Made by a program: the position numbers and the translations under genes. The notes under the pieces were generated by a model that was given only the letters and a program-made list of their open reading frames with translations, was not told the DNA's origin and did no database searches. Positions 33,358 to 39,782 of a stretch of 39,782 nucleotides of DNA are shown here, in pieces; within the stretch, counting starts at the first letter, position 1, and every line of letters begins with the position of its first letter. This DNA is from Gammaproteobacteria bacterium (GTDB taxonomy: Bacteria; Pseudomonadota; Gammaproteobacteria; DSM-16500), in contig JABDEN010000012.1 of the NCBI GenBank assembly GCA_013287025.1, forward strand, positions 1 through 39,782. Reading direction: 5' to 3'.

Positions 33358-33726
33358 ATGAGATATTTAATAATGTTGTTTTGCATAGCTACTATTAATT
33401 GCTATGCGAGCTCTATTCATGAGAAAAACCAAAATTTCCAGGGTGGACCGGTAGTTTGTGCTGGTATAAATGATGATAATAAAACTGAAAGATTAATAAT
33501 TGGCAACCGTTTCGTAATTAATGGGAAACCATATGAATTTGCAGAACATTGGGAAAATGACGATTTCATGATGATGAGAAGCGAAAAAATAGATGGGCAA
33601 CCCAAATATTATTTCTATCTGTACGATGTGAAAAAGAATAATAGTTTTCTCTTTATTAAAAACGATAAACATCAAACCTTACGAGGTACCAAATTCATTT
33701 GTGTCCCTTACCATGTGCATATTTAA
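33358..33726 (+). CDS. Small exported protein, 122 residues
   Basis: A signal peptide (MRYLIMLFCIATINCYAS) precedes a 100-residue mature part with two cysteines (VVCAG and FICVP), probably one disulfide, and a strand-rich middle (RFVINGKPYEFAEHWENDDFMMM, YYFYLYDVKKNNSFLF). No family recognised. It is divergent from xre across the operator and 16 bases before the next small gene, so the two are likely co-transcribed. Lipoprotein attachment at the Cys of INCYAS is also possible. Confidence 0.6.
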   Translation: MRYLIMLFCIATINCYASSIHEKNQNFQGGPVVCAGINDDNKTERLIIGNRFVINGKPYEFAEHWENDDFMMMRSEKIDGQPKYYFYLYDVKKNNSFLFIKNDKHQTLRGTKFICVPYHVHI

Positions 33727-33742
33727 TTAAATTAGGCTCTAT

Positions 33743-34225
33743 ATGAAAAAATATTTAAGTAAAACAGTTGCGCTTTTACGAGTAAAAACAATTATCTTAT
33801 TTATATTATTGCTATCAACTTTATCAATTATAATATCGTACATAATTACTGAAAATAATGTAAAAGCTACATTGTCGGTAATGAACGCGATGGGTACGTC
33901 GTCATCAAAAACGCATATGCTTTATTGCGAAAGTAAATTTAACACAGTAGTCTTGATTAGGGTTGTGATTGATTTCGATAATCGCACTATCATGGCATAT
34001 GGCCGCCATCACAAAATGTTTGTGCACCCAAAAACTAATCTACCTTATTTTGTTGCTAATTATTTCGACAATATTATATTAACTAATGCCTATGCCAATG
34101 AAAACGGTGTGCCTAGTATTATACAATTCATTTTCAATAATCAATCAAACAAATACACTATAGAGTCTCTGAATGCTATAACAAGTGAAAGACAATGGAA
34201 ACATAATGTAATATGCAAGTATTGA
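33743..34225 (+). CDS. Small membrane-anchored protein, 160 residues
   Basis: A strongly hydrophobic segment (TIILFILLLSTLSIIISYII, about 16-36) follows a basic N-terminus and serves as anchor or uncleaved signal. The outer part contains MLYCESKFNTVVLIRVVIDFDNRTIMAYGRH and ends HNVICKY, two cysteines. No known domain. Directly follows the small exported protein gene and precedes a truncated duplicate of the island's first gene. Function unknown. Confidence 0.55.
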   Translation: MKKYLSKTVALLRVKTIILFILLLSTLSIIISYIITENNVKATLSVMNAMGTSSSKTHMLYCESKFNTVVLIRVVIDFDNRTIMAYGRHHKMFVHPKTNLPYFVANYFDNIILTNAYANENGVPSIIQFIFNNQSNKYTIESLNAITSERQWKHNVICKY

Positions 34226-34241
34226 ATACTTACAAAATAAG

Positions 34242-34778
34242 TTGATTGCAACTAGCCAGTATGTTTGTTTTTATCTTGCTATGCAACAATCAGAGCTTGC
34301 CGGTTTGTTAAAAGACATCGAATATCGACAATCGCAACTTAATAATATAAAAGCCCGTGGAATTCAAAGTAGAGACAGTGTAGTCACCACATTGCAAGAT
34401 TTTTCTCTTAATCAAAATCTCAATATTAATATTGAAAAGATTAGCGAAGTCATATTATTTTCCGGAAATAATGAGCGTGGAATAGTTGAAATGTTACAAA
34501 GTATTTTTATTAGCAATAAAAAATATTCAAAAATTCTTGCGACCCTTGAGAGATTCAATGATGTAAAAAGGATAATAGGCAAAGAGACAACTGATGTGAA
34601 TATTATGAGGGATGATCTATTGGTATTTGCTGAAAACAATTTCCCCCAATACGTAAAAGAAATTGAACAAAATCTCTCATTTATCTCTAAGTCGTTTGAA
34701 GCATTCAAGGCTACTATGAAGGAAAAATTTAATATCATTATTAATTTGTCAGTTGGGGAAATTGTACAGTTAAATTAA
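34242..34778 (+). pseudogene. 5'-truncated duplicate of the membrane-anchored helical gene
   Basis: Closely matches the protein encoded at 30208-30867 from residue 45 to the end, but lacks the membrane helix and basic stretch. Similarity at DNA level starts abruptly near AAAATAAG at 34229, and the only initiator is a TTG at 34242 without a ribosome site. The remaining frame of 178 codons is intact and conservative changes dominate, so a short soluble product cannot be excluded. Confidence 0.6.
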
Positions 34779-34859
34779 TAGCTCCCCAGCAAAAAAAATT
34801 TTAGGCATATGTTAAATATCTGTACTATATTTAGTGAGCTTATTCGCTAAACCTTTATT

Positions 34860-34914
34860 AAGTAGGTAATGATATGACGTTAATTACCTACTTTAAGGCA
34901 GCCATTACCTACTT
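34860..34914. repeat. Iterated AGTAGGTAAT / ATTACCTACT motif
   Basis: AGTAGGTAAT at 34860-34869 is followed by inverted ATTACCTACT at 34883-34892 and again ATTACCTACTT at 34904-34914. Possibly a small protein-binding site. The rest of 34779-34936 shows nothing else. Confidence 0.4.
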
Positions 34915-34936
34915 ATTTTATTTCTACTGGGAAGCA

Positions 34937-35192
34937 AAAATAACCCTCTTTGAAAAAGCTTGTCCCCTTATGCTTTCAAAGGGGAAGGGTCGACGCACGA
35001 AGTGTGGCGGGGAGATTTATTTCAGCAATCGTGAACAAATCCCCCCGGCATGTTGAAAAACACATGCCGGCCCCCTTTTGCTAAGTGGGCGTTAGATTTA
35101 CTTGGCTGTGCACAAAAACCTTCTTTGAAAAAGCTTGTCCCCTTATGCTTTCAAAGGGGAAGGGTCGACGGACGAAGTCCGGCGGGGAGATT
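34937..35192. repeat. Left hairpin array of the DUF559 element
   Basis: Unit A (34937-35015) and its second copy (35116-35192) share about 48 identical bases around GCTTGTCCCCTTATGCTTTC and end in GGCGGGGAGATTT. Unit B (35036-35115) carries the arms CCGGCATGT (35045-35053) and ACATGCCGG (35062-35070) and a second stem GCCCCCTT/AAGTGGGC. Each unit A also ends in a small hairpin with a GAA loop (34994-35006 and 35069-35081). Confidence 0.85.
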
Positions 35193-35255
35193 TGTTCTCT
35201 AATTTCCTTTATTTCTCCATTCAAATTTTTAAAAAACTCACCTAAGGTTAAATTA

Positions 35256-35612
35256 ATGGATAATTACAACAAAAAAAATAAAATTTACTCTCGTTCATTG
35301 CGAACTAATCTCACAGATGCAGAGCTTTTATTATGGTCTCGAATAAGACGAAAGCAATTAGGCAATACTCAGTTTTATCGACAAAAACCGCTAGGCAATT
35401 ACATAGTTGATTTTTATGCTTCTTCAGCAAAATTAGTGATTGAAGCGGACGGAGGTCAACATTTTGAAAAAAATAATACTTTGAAGGACAAAATACGAGA
35501 TGATTATTTGAAAAATTTGGGATTGAAAGTATTACGTTTTGACAATTTGCAGATATTACAATCGATAGATGAGGTACTCGAAGTCATTTTTGCTGAAATC
35601 ACAAAGACTTAA
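35256..35612 (+). CDS. DUF559 (Vsr-like, PD-(D/E)XK) endonuclease-domain protein
   Basis: 118 residues from the ATG at 35256, with AAGG 8 bases before it; the open frame reaches back to 35085 but that part is repeat sequence. The fold signature is clear: RTNLTDAELLLWSRIRRKQL, then FYRQKPLGNYIVDFY (Asp52), LVIEADGGQH (Glu63, Asp65, His69) and LGLKVLRFDN. The residues fit the PD-(D/E)XK/Vsr nuclease superfamily. DUF559 proteins are of unknown biological role. The stop codon overlaps the right-hand repeat array. Its placement at the centre of matched inverted arrays suggests that the protein acts on, or moves with, those repeats. Confidence 0.9.
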   Translation: MDNYNKKNKIYSRSLRTNLTDAELLLWSRIRRKQLGNTQFYRQKPLGNYIVDFYASSAKLVIEADGGQHFEKNNTLKDKIRDDYLKNLGLKVLRFDNLQILQSIDEVLEVIFAEITKT

Positions 35613-35837
35613 ATCTCCCCGCCACGCTTCGCGTGTCGACCCTCTTTGTTAAAGAGGGTTATTTGTGCATGGCTAAGTAAATCTAGCGCCCCCTTAGCAA
35701 AAGGGGGCCGACATGTGTTTTTCAACATGTCGGGGGGATTTATTAGCTGCTGACAAATTTCCTTAGACAGGCGTAGTGCGTCGACCCTTCCCCTTTGAAA
35801 GCATAAGGGGACAAGCTTTTTCAAAGAAGGTTATTTT
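35613..35837. repeat. Right hairpin array of the DUF559 element (inverted)
   Basis: Read on the minus strand: unit A (35837-35779) and unit B (35746-35662) as in the left array, then unit C with stem CCCTCTTT/AAAGAGGG and the hairpin CACGC-GAA-GCGTG (35635-35623). Unit B here has arms CCGACATGT and ACATGTCGG, with a paired change relative to the left copy. Between A and B (35747-35778) is a diverged stretch. Confidence 0.85.
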
Positions 35838-35848
35838 CACGCCCTTCA

Positions 35849-36643
35849 TCACACGATACTTTTACATCTTCCCCCATCGACTTGCATCATCACACCTGTG
35901 ATATAGCTCGCGGCATCTGAGACTAAAAAGGTTGCCACTTTCGCGAATTCTTCGGGATCGGCTAATCGATGTAAGGGAATGTCGCTTGCGATACGATCAA
36001 TTTCTTGTTCAATCGACGTTTGATGTTTTTCAGCATAAAATTGCAATAATTGCTTGCTACGGTCAGTGCCTGTCCAGCCTGGTAAAATAGAATTGACTCG
36101 AATATTGTGTGTCGCCAATTCAATAGACAATGCCTTTGTCATGCCTAAGACGGCGGGGCGAAATACATTTGATAAAAACAATCCGGGTATGGGTTGTTTT
36201 CCGGAAGTGCTGGTGATTGTTAAAATGCTACCGGCTGAACTTTTTTTCAAAAAAGGAAGTGCCGCGTATATGAGATGCACTGCACTCATTAAGCTGATTT
36301 GAAAAGCATTCTGCCAATCGATGAGGGAAATTTCAGTAAAATTTCCGGCTTTAGGGCCAGCTGCATTTGTCACTAATATATCAATACCGCCGTAAACGTT
36401 AGCCGCGTCGTTTATCGCATTTTTAATTTCATGTTCATTTAACAAATCAAATGCACTGGTGTGAATGGTTGCATCAGGCACGGATGCTAAAATCTTTGCT
36501 TTTGCCGCTTCTAGACGATCTTCCGAACGACTTCCTAATATCACTTTTGCTTTTTCTCGAGCAAGCGAGAGGGCAGTTGCAAATCCTAATCCATCACTAC
36601 TTGCTGCAACAAAAGCAATTTTATCTGTTAAGTTTAAATTCAT
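35849..36643 (-). CDS. Short-chain dehydrogenase-like protein with altered catalytic residues
   Basis: 264 residues of classical SDR length. The cofactor motif is AASSDGLG in place of TGxxxGxG, NAAG is kept (TNAAGPKAG), and the catalytic Ser is present (ITSTSG). The YxxxK pair is replaced: the aligned segment is SNVFRPAVLGMTKAL, so Tyr becomes Ser and Lys becomes Arg. A known SDR subgroup resembling beta-ketoacyl reductases shares this non-canonical tetrad, so this is probably a family trait and not decay. The C-terminal GVMMQVDGG is normal. It could reduce a keto substrate by another mechanism. Monocistronic; marks the chromosome side of the island. Confidence 0.85.
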   Translation of the reverse strand: MNLNLTDKIAFVAASSDGLGFATALSLAREKAKVILGSRSEDRLEAAKAKILASVPDATIHTSAFDLLNEHEIKNAINDAANVYGGIDILVTNAAGPKAGNFTEISLIDWQNAFQISLMSAVHLIYAALPFLKKSSAGSILTITSTSGKQPIPGLFLSNVFRPAVLGMTKALSIELATHNIRVNSILPGWTGTDRSKQLLQFYAEKHQTSIEQEIDRIASDIPLHRLADPEEFAKVATFLVSDAASYITGVMMQVDGGRCKSIV

Positions 36644-36784
36644 AAAAATTATCTCGGTTTTGAAGTTTGGTTTCTAATTATAGCGCTTTAAACCATGCGA
36701 TGCACTTGCTGAGCAAATTTGTATTTGATACTTTAAATGAGATTTAAAAAAAATAATTATTTTTTATTATAAAAAGGAAGTTAT

Positions 36785-37468
36785 ATGTTTAGAGCGTTAA
36801 GTCTTTTCTGTAAAAAATCCGAAGAACCCACCCAACCGATCCTTGATGTATATGCGCAAGAACTTTTGAATGAATTAAATAAAGAAGTCTGGAATAAGCA
36901 GAGAATTTTACGCCGCGTCTTACTTGCTTTTGGCGCTGGTACGATTGTTTCGCTCGGGGCCACTGCAATTTCTTATACGGCTAAAAGAGAAAAATATTTA
37001 TCCGATTATATCAACAAACAAAAAAATCCCGACACATGGGATGAACCTTGTGGAGACCTTATTGCAGGGATGAGTAGAGATGCAGGCGAAGGATATTCGA
37101 TTCCTTGTCCTCCACCCCTTCTTAGTCCTGAATTTAGCTACTACGAAATAAAGGATGTTTCGCCTGTTTGTTATGATTGGTGCATGAATTTGCCGGGCTC
37201 TCGTAAACTTGTTGGTCTTGGAATCGCAATGGCTATAACTGGAATAGTGACGCTTTGCGCGGTGGCTCCTGTTATTAAAGCTGCGGTAAGTGATTCAGAA
37301 TGCGGAAAACAATATTGTTTAACGGATTTAAGTGCCAGTCTCCAAGATAAAATCAAGCGATATTTATCCTCGAATTTCTATGATTCTGCAAGAAATATGA
37401 CGATTAGAGAAATTAGAAATATTTTAAAAACAAGAATACTAGAGCGCACCATAGAATTTTCGGTGTAA
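36785..37468 (+). CDS. Hypothetical protein with two membrane helices, 227 residues
   Basis: AAGGAAG lies 6 bases before the ATG. Helices at about 44-64 (RRVLLAFGAGTIVSLGATAI) and 142-165 (LVGLGIAMAITGIVTLCAVAP) enclose a loop with several cysteines (EPCGD, PCPPP, VCYDWC), and a basic helical tail follows (MTIREIRNILKTRILE). No family recognised. The cysteine-rich loop would face the periplasm or a host compartment. Stands alone between two repeats. Confidence 0.6.
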   Translation: MFRALSLFCKKSEEPTQPILDVYAQELLNELNKEVWNKQRILRRVLLAFGAGTIVSLGATAISYTAKREKYLSDYINKQKNPDTWDEPCGDLIAGMSRDAGEGYSIPCPPPLLSPEFSYYEIKDVSPVCYDWCMNLPGSRKLVGLGIAMAITGIVTLCAVAPVIKAAVSDSECGKQYCLTDLSASLQDKIKRYLSSNFYDSARNMTIREIRNILKTRILERTIEFSV

Positions 37469-37480
37469 TAAATGTAATTA

Positions 37481-37490
37481 TGTCATGCCA
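37481..37490. repeat. Fragment of the TGTCATGCCAGCATG repeat family
   Basis: Only TGTCATGCCA remains, next to the copy of the CGTCGTCCCGCG family that starts 31 bases later. Confidence 0.4.
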
Positions 37491-37520
37491 ACTAAAAGCA
37501 GCGTAGGTCTCCACACAAGC

Positions 37521-37601
37521 CGTCGTCCCGCGATTTATTCGCGGGATCCAGAAAGCCCTACGATGTTGCTCTGGATCCCGCGAATAAATCGCGGGACGAC
37601 G
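37521..37601. repeat. Palindromic repeat, CGTCGTCCCGCG family, copy 4
   Basis: Best-preserved copy: arms CGTCGTCCCGCGATTTATTC and complement, with inner GGATCCAGA/CTGGATCC. Its left arm read forward would again code RRPAIYSRDPE, the same residues as the BirA tail. It lies between two convergent genes. Confidence 0.92.
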
Positions 37602-37650
37602 GGTTATGAGAAATCTGCAACAACGCAGGACTTGCCGCGGGACATCTACT

Positions 37651-39402
37651 TCATTTCAACACACTATTTTTTTCAACGTTTTCATCAACAGGATGTAAAA
37701 CAACTTCTTCTTTCGCCTTTGGCTTGGATGAAAAAATTCGAAATGGAGAACGATAAGTTTCCTTAATTTGATTTACTGTTTCATTCACCTTTTCGATATT
37801 ATATCGCATCATGTATAAAGCACTTTCGAGTGCTATAAATAAAATCGCGATCATTCCAACATTTTTGGTATTCGAATTGGAATTTTCGACAAGGACTGCC
37901 AATGTTGCGATGACATACATGGCGGTAATTAAAACATTACTCACGTTTAATACGTGAATACTACCTTTCAGGCATTTGTCTTTTGCCGTTACTATTTGTT
38001 TATTTTCAGCGGAATTTTTTTCTTCGCGTAAATCTTTTGCGGTTCGGACTGCGCGTTCTGCTTTATACATGGTATAAAATAAAGCGCTACTCACAGGAAT
38101 TCCAATTAAAAAAGTTCCGGCAACAATTGGCAGTTTTTCTTGATATTTTGATAATTGATATCCGGTATACATACCAACGGCTACGCGTAGAAAGGATGAA
38201 AAAACTAAAATAGGATCTTTATTAAAAATATGAAAATAAGATTGCTTTCGTTCGGTTTCAATATTAAGTTTATCTTCGCGGTAAATTCTAACAAAACGAG
38301 AAAGTGTTTCATCATTCATGTTATCTTCATGACAGTTTGCAAAAAAAGATTTGGCTTTTTTTCCAAATTGTTTTTCTACCATGACTAATGCCTCATCATG
38401 TGTCACTTTATCATCTCTCTGTAATAGTAAACGATTAACATCATCACGATAATTATTTTTTAAATTTTCTGAAACAATTTCATCATCCTCAGTATAAACT
38501 CGAATAATATTGGGCAAGGTTGCAATCGTAAGCTGCCATCCCGTAAGAATAGAAACTAAACTTGCAGGAAACCACCAGCCAAGAGCGTTTCCAGCGAGTA
38601 TGGCTTGCGCATAATTTAAAGGGTAAACATTGGAGCCTACTAAACAAATATATTGTAATAAAATTTGTAGAGATAAATAAAAATTGGTATGAGTGAAGGC
38701 GCGATAGTTTTTAAGTTTTTGTAATAATAACCCGCAATTTTTTCGATATTCTGCATAGGAGTAATAACGCAATGCGAAATTGAGTCCGATAAGTAATAAA
38801 GGTATTTGAAAACCTAATCGTGCGGCTAGACTAAATGGCGCTATTAAATTTTGTATCGCCAATATTCTCGGGACGCCGAAAGTAAGAAGAGGAATTAAAC
38901 ACGCAGAGAAATGTGCTGTTTCCCTTATATTTTTCAACCATGATGTTTTGCCTTCAAGAATAAATTCTCTGAAAGAAGGTAAATGTGCGACTTGTAAAGT
39001 ATCTTTAATCGCGGTTTCGTTGGATGAAAAAGTAAAAGAAAACAAAATTAAATCCGCGAGGGCAAGTGGAAAGGTAATAATATAGCTATAATTGCCTAGG
39101 TTTAAAGGTCTAGAAAAAATTGCTTCGAAGCAAGAATCTATCGCTAAATTTCCAAATTGAAGTAATGTGTAGGTAAAAGCGAGATTGGATAATTTTGATA
39201 AATCATTTAGTCCGACATATCCATAATAATTTATTTTATGCGATTCTACGATAGCTTCTAATTCATATCGTGTTTTTTTATATTTTTGTTCCAATGTAAG
39301 AATGGTGGTTTCACCACAATTCAAAAGATAATAAAGCGGGGGAGTTGCGGCAGGAATATTTTCTGATAATTTTGTTTTTTCGTCGTCTTCTAATTCTAGC
39401 AT
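37651..39402 (-). CDS. Large multi-pass membrane protein, 583 residues, family unknown
   Basis: Acidic N-terminus (MLELEDDEKTKLSEN), then about ten hydrophobic stretches, among them SYIITFPLALADLILFSF, FSLAARLGFQIPLLLIGLNF, LPIVAGTFLIGIPVSSALFY and ALAVLVE/VGMIAILFIALESALYMM. A hydrophilic middle segment (about 330-415) contains VTHDEALVMVEKQFGKKAKSFF. The tail is Lys/Glu-rich. I recognise no transporter signature. AAAGGAAA precedes the ATG at 39402 by a short distance. Large orphan membrane proteins like this are frequent among secretion-system effectors of intracellular Gammaproteobacteria, but no export signal can be shown. Confidence 0.6.
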   Translation of the reverse strand: MLELEDDEKTKLSENIPAATPPLYYLLNCGETTILTLEQKYKKTRYELEAIVESHKINYYGYVGLNDLSKLSNLAFTYTLLQFGNLAIDSCFEAIFSRPLNLGNYSYIITFPLALADLILFSFTFSSNETAIKDTLQVAHLPSFREFILEGKTSWLKNIRETAHFSACLIPLLTFGVPRILAIQNLIAPFSLAARLGFQIPLLLIGLNFALRYYSYAEYRKNCGLLLQKLKNYRAFTHTNFYLSLQILLQYICLVGSNVYPLNYAQAILAGNALGWWFPASLVSILTGWQLTIATLPNIIRVYTEDDEIVSENLKNNYRDDVNRLLLQRDDKVTHDEALVMVEKQFGKKAKSFFANCHEDNMNDETLSRFVRIYREDKLNIETERKQSYFHIFNKDPILVFSSFLRVAVGMYTGYQLSKYQEKLPIVAGTFLIGIPVSSALFYTMYKAERAVRTAKDLREEKNSAENKQIVTAKDKCLKGSIHVLNVSNVLITAMYVIATLAVLVENSNSNTKNVGMIAILFIALESALYMMRYNIEKVNETVNQIKETYRSPFRIFSSKPKAKEEVVLHPVDENVEKNSVLK

Positions 39403-39502
39403 ATGATTTCCTTTTTATTTTTATTTCCTTGACCCAACGCATCATATAGAATGCGTTTGCACGACACAAGACGCAATCTATTATTTGTCATGCAAAAACC
39501 CG

Positions 39503-39563
39503 TGTCATTCCCGCGCAGGCGGGAATCCATTATGAATGGATCTCCGCCTGCGCGGAGATGACA
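39503..39563. repeat. Palindromic repeat, TGTCATTCCCGCG family, copy 3
   Basis: Arms TGTCATTCCCGCGCAGGCGG and GCCTGCGCGGAGATGACA, with GAAGGC of the other copies replaced by GCAGGC and the matching change GCCTGC on the other side. Lies upstream of the CopA-like gene. Confidence 0.88.
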
Positions 39564-39591
39564 GAGAGTTTAATAATATTGGAATTTATGC

Positions 39592-39782
39592 ATGAAATGG
39601 CTTAAGTTTTTTTTGATTCTACCATTGATATACGCCCCTTTCGTTTTTGCTGAAATAAAAAAAGTTGATTTTGACATCACGGAAGAGACCGTGAATTTTA
39701 ACGGCCAATATTCAAAAGCCATTGTGGTAAATAAACAATTACCTGCACCAACCTTGCATTTTAAAGAAGGCGATGAAGTTCA
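39592..39782 (+). CDS. CopA-like multicopper oxidase, N-terminus only (cut by window edge)
   Basis: ATG at 39592, 63 codons visible. A signal peptide (MKWLKFFLILPLIYAPFVFA) is followed by VDFDITEETVNFNGQYSKAIVVNKQLPAPTLHFKEGDEV, which I give as the parts VDFDITEETVNFNG and KQLPAPTLHFKEGD: the typical first cupredoxin strand of copper-resistance multicopper oxidases (CopA/PcoA). Role: periplasmic oxidation of Cu(I). The copper-binding His motifs lie beyond the window. Confidence 0.8.
   Translation, partial: MKWLKFFLILPLIYAPFVFAEIKKVDFDITEETVNFNGQYSKAIVVNKQLPAPTLHFKEGDEV

Larger units (their letters stand above)
34937..35837. mobile_element. Putative DUF559 element: endonuclease gene inside inverted hairpin arrays
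   Basis: About 900 bases whose ends are inverted copies of each other (AAAATAACC at 34937 and GGTTATTTT ending at 35837, each continuing into CTTTGAAAAAGCTTG). Left array: unit A, unit B, second unit A. Right array, inverted: unit C, unit B, unit A. The only gene inside is the DUF559 nuclease. No transposase is present and no target duplication is evident. It abuts the end of the SDR gene by 11 bases. Classification as a mobile element is inference from structure. Confidence 0.6.

Noticed and set aside
34874..35056. 60-codon open frame before the DUF559 gene
   Set aside because: It consists of repeat unit A; similar peptides arise from the second copy at 35085-35200, so it reflects the repeat and not a protein.
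35609..35824. 71-codon minus-strand open frame
   Set aside because: It is the right-hand repeat array read through; the same residues (CFQRGRVDA-type) come from the left array.
37485..37766. 93-codon plus-strand open frame
   Set aside because: It runs through the CGTCGTCCCGCG repeat and antisense to the end of the 583-residue membrane protein; no ribosome site.
4432..39563. Could the recurring palindromes be parts of a CRISPR array?
   Set aside because: Copies are kilobases apart, are palindromes and not regularly spaced, and no cas gene is seen.

Overview
The window is AT-rich DNA, with Gammaproteobacteria-like housekeeping genes (proC-yggT-rdgB, waaG-waaP, bioB-F-C-D with divergent bioA, priA) mixed with features common in host-associated or intracellular lineages: a degenerate protein-kinase-like gene, a NOX-type flavocytochrome, a cytochrome P450, large unrecognised membrane proteins and secreted paralogues. 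A Legionellales- or Coxiella-like gammaproteobacterium is my inference; no marker gene here fixes the taxonomy.

Layout. 1-3.8 kb (minus): ABC ATPase (cut by the window edge), rdgB, yggT, proC and a DUF3298-type exported protein, in one tightly packed operon with a good promoter. 3.9-8.8 kb (plus): an acidic orphan, then waaG, waaP and a tandem-kinase protein for lipopolysaccharide core synthesis and phosphorylation, followed by birA, whose last 12 codons are a palindromic repeat. 8.9-12.4 kb (minus): a NOX-like oxidoreductase and a kinase-like gene split by a frame change at an A9 tract. 12.5-17.3 kb: biotin genes bioB-F-C-D (minus) diverging from bioA (plus) over a short control region that has a consensus-like promoter and a probable BirA operator; birA lies 7 kb away. 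17.4-22.7 kb: P450, a Wzm/Wzt-type polysaccharide exporter and two tandem secreted cysteine-rich paralogues. 22.8-27.5 kb (minus): alpha-aminoadipate semialdehyde dehydrogenase and saccharopine dehydrogenase (lysine catabolism), a methyltransferase-like membrane protein, a hotdog thioesterase and an orphan. 27.6-30.05 kb: priA, tRNA-Leu(CAA) and tRNA-Arg(CCU).

From the tRNA-Arg 3' end to about 35.84 kb is an accessory island without a recognisable integrase. It holds a membrane-anchored coiled-coil-like gene and its 5'-truncated duplicate, a three-gene TIGR04255 operon of unknown role, an intact xre regulator with a perfect 9-bp inverted-repeat operator on its promoter, a decayed xre copy, two small exported or anchored proteins, and a DUF559 (PD-(D/E)XK-like) endonuclease gene enclosed by long inverted arrays of hairpin repeats. 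The island is followed by an atypical short-chain dehydrogenase, two unrecognised membrane proteins and the start of a CopA-like multicopper oxidase.

At least three families of intergenic palindromic repeats (CGTCGTCCCGCG-, TGTCATTCCCGCG- and TGTCATGCCAGCATG-bounded) are scattered over the whole window, mostly at gene ends. The best candidates for something undescribed are the DUF559 element with its covarying hairpins, the TIGR04255 operon and the A9-split kinase-like gene.
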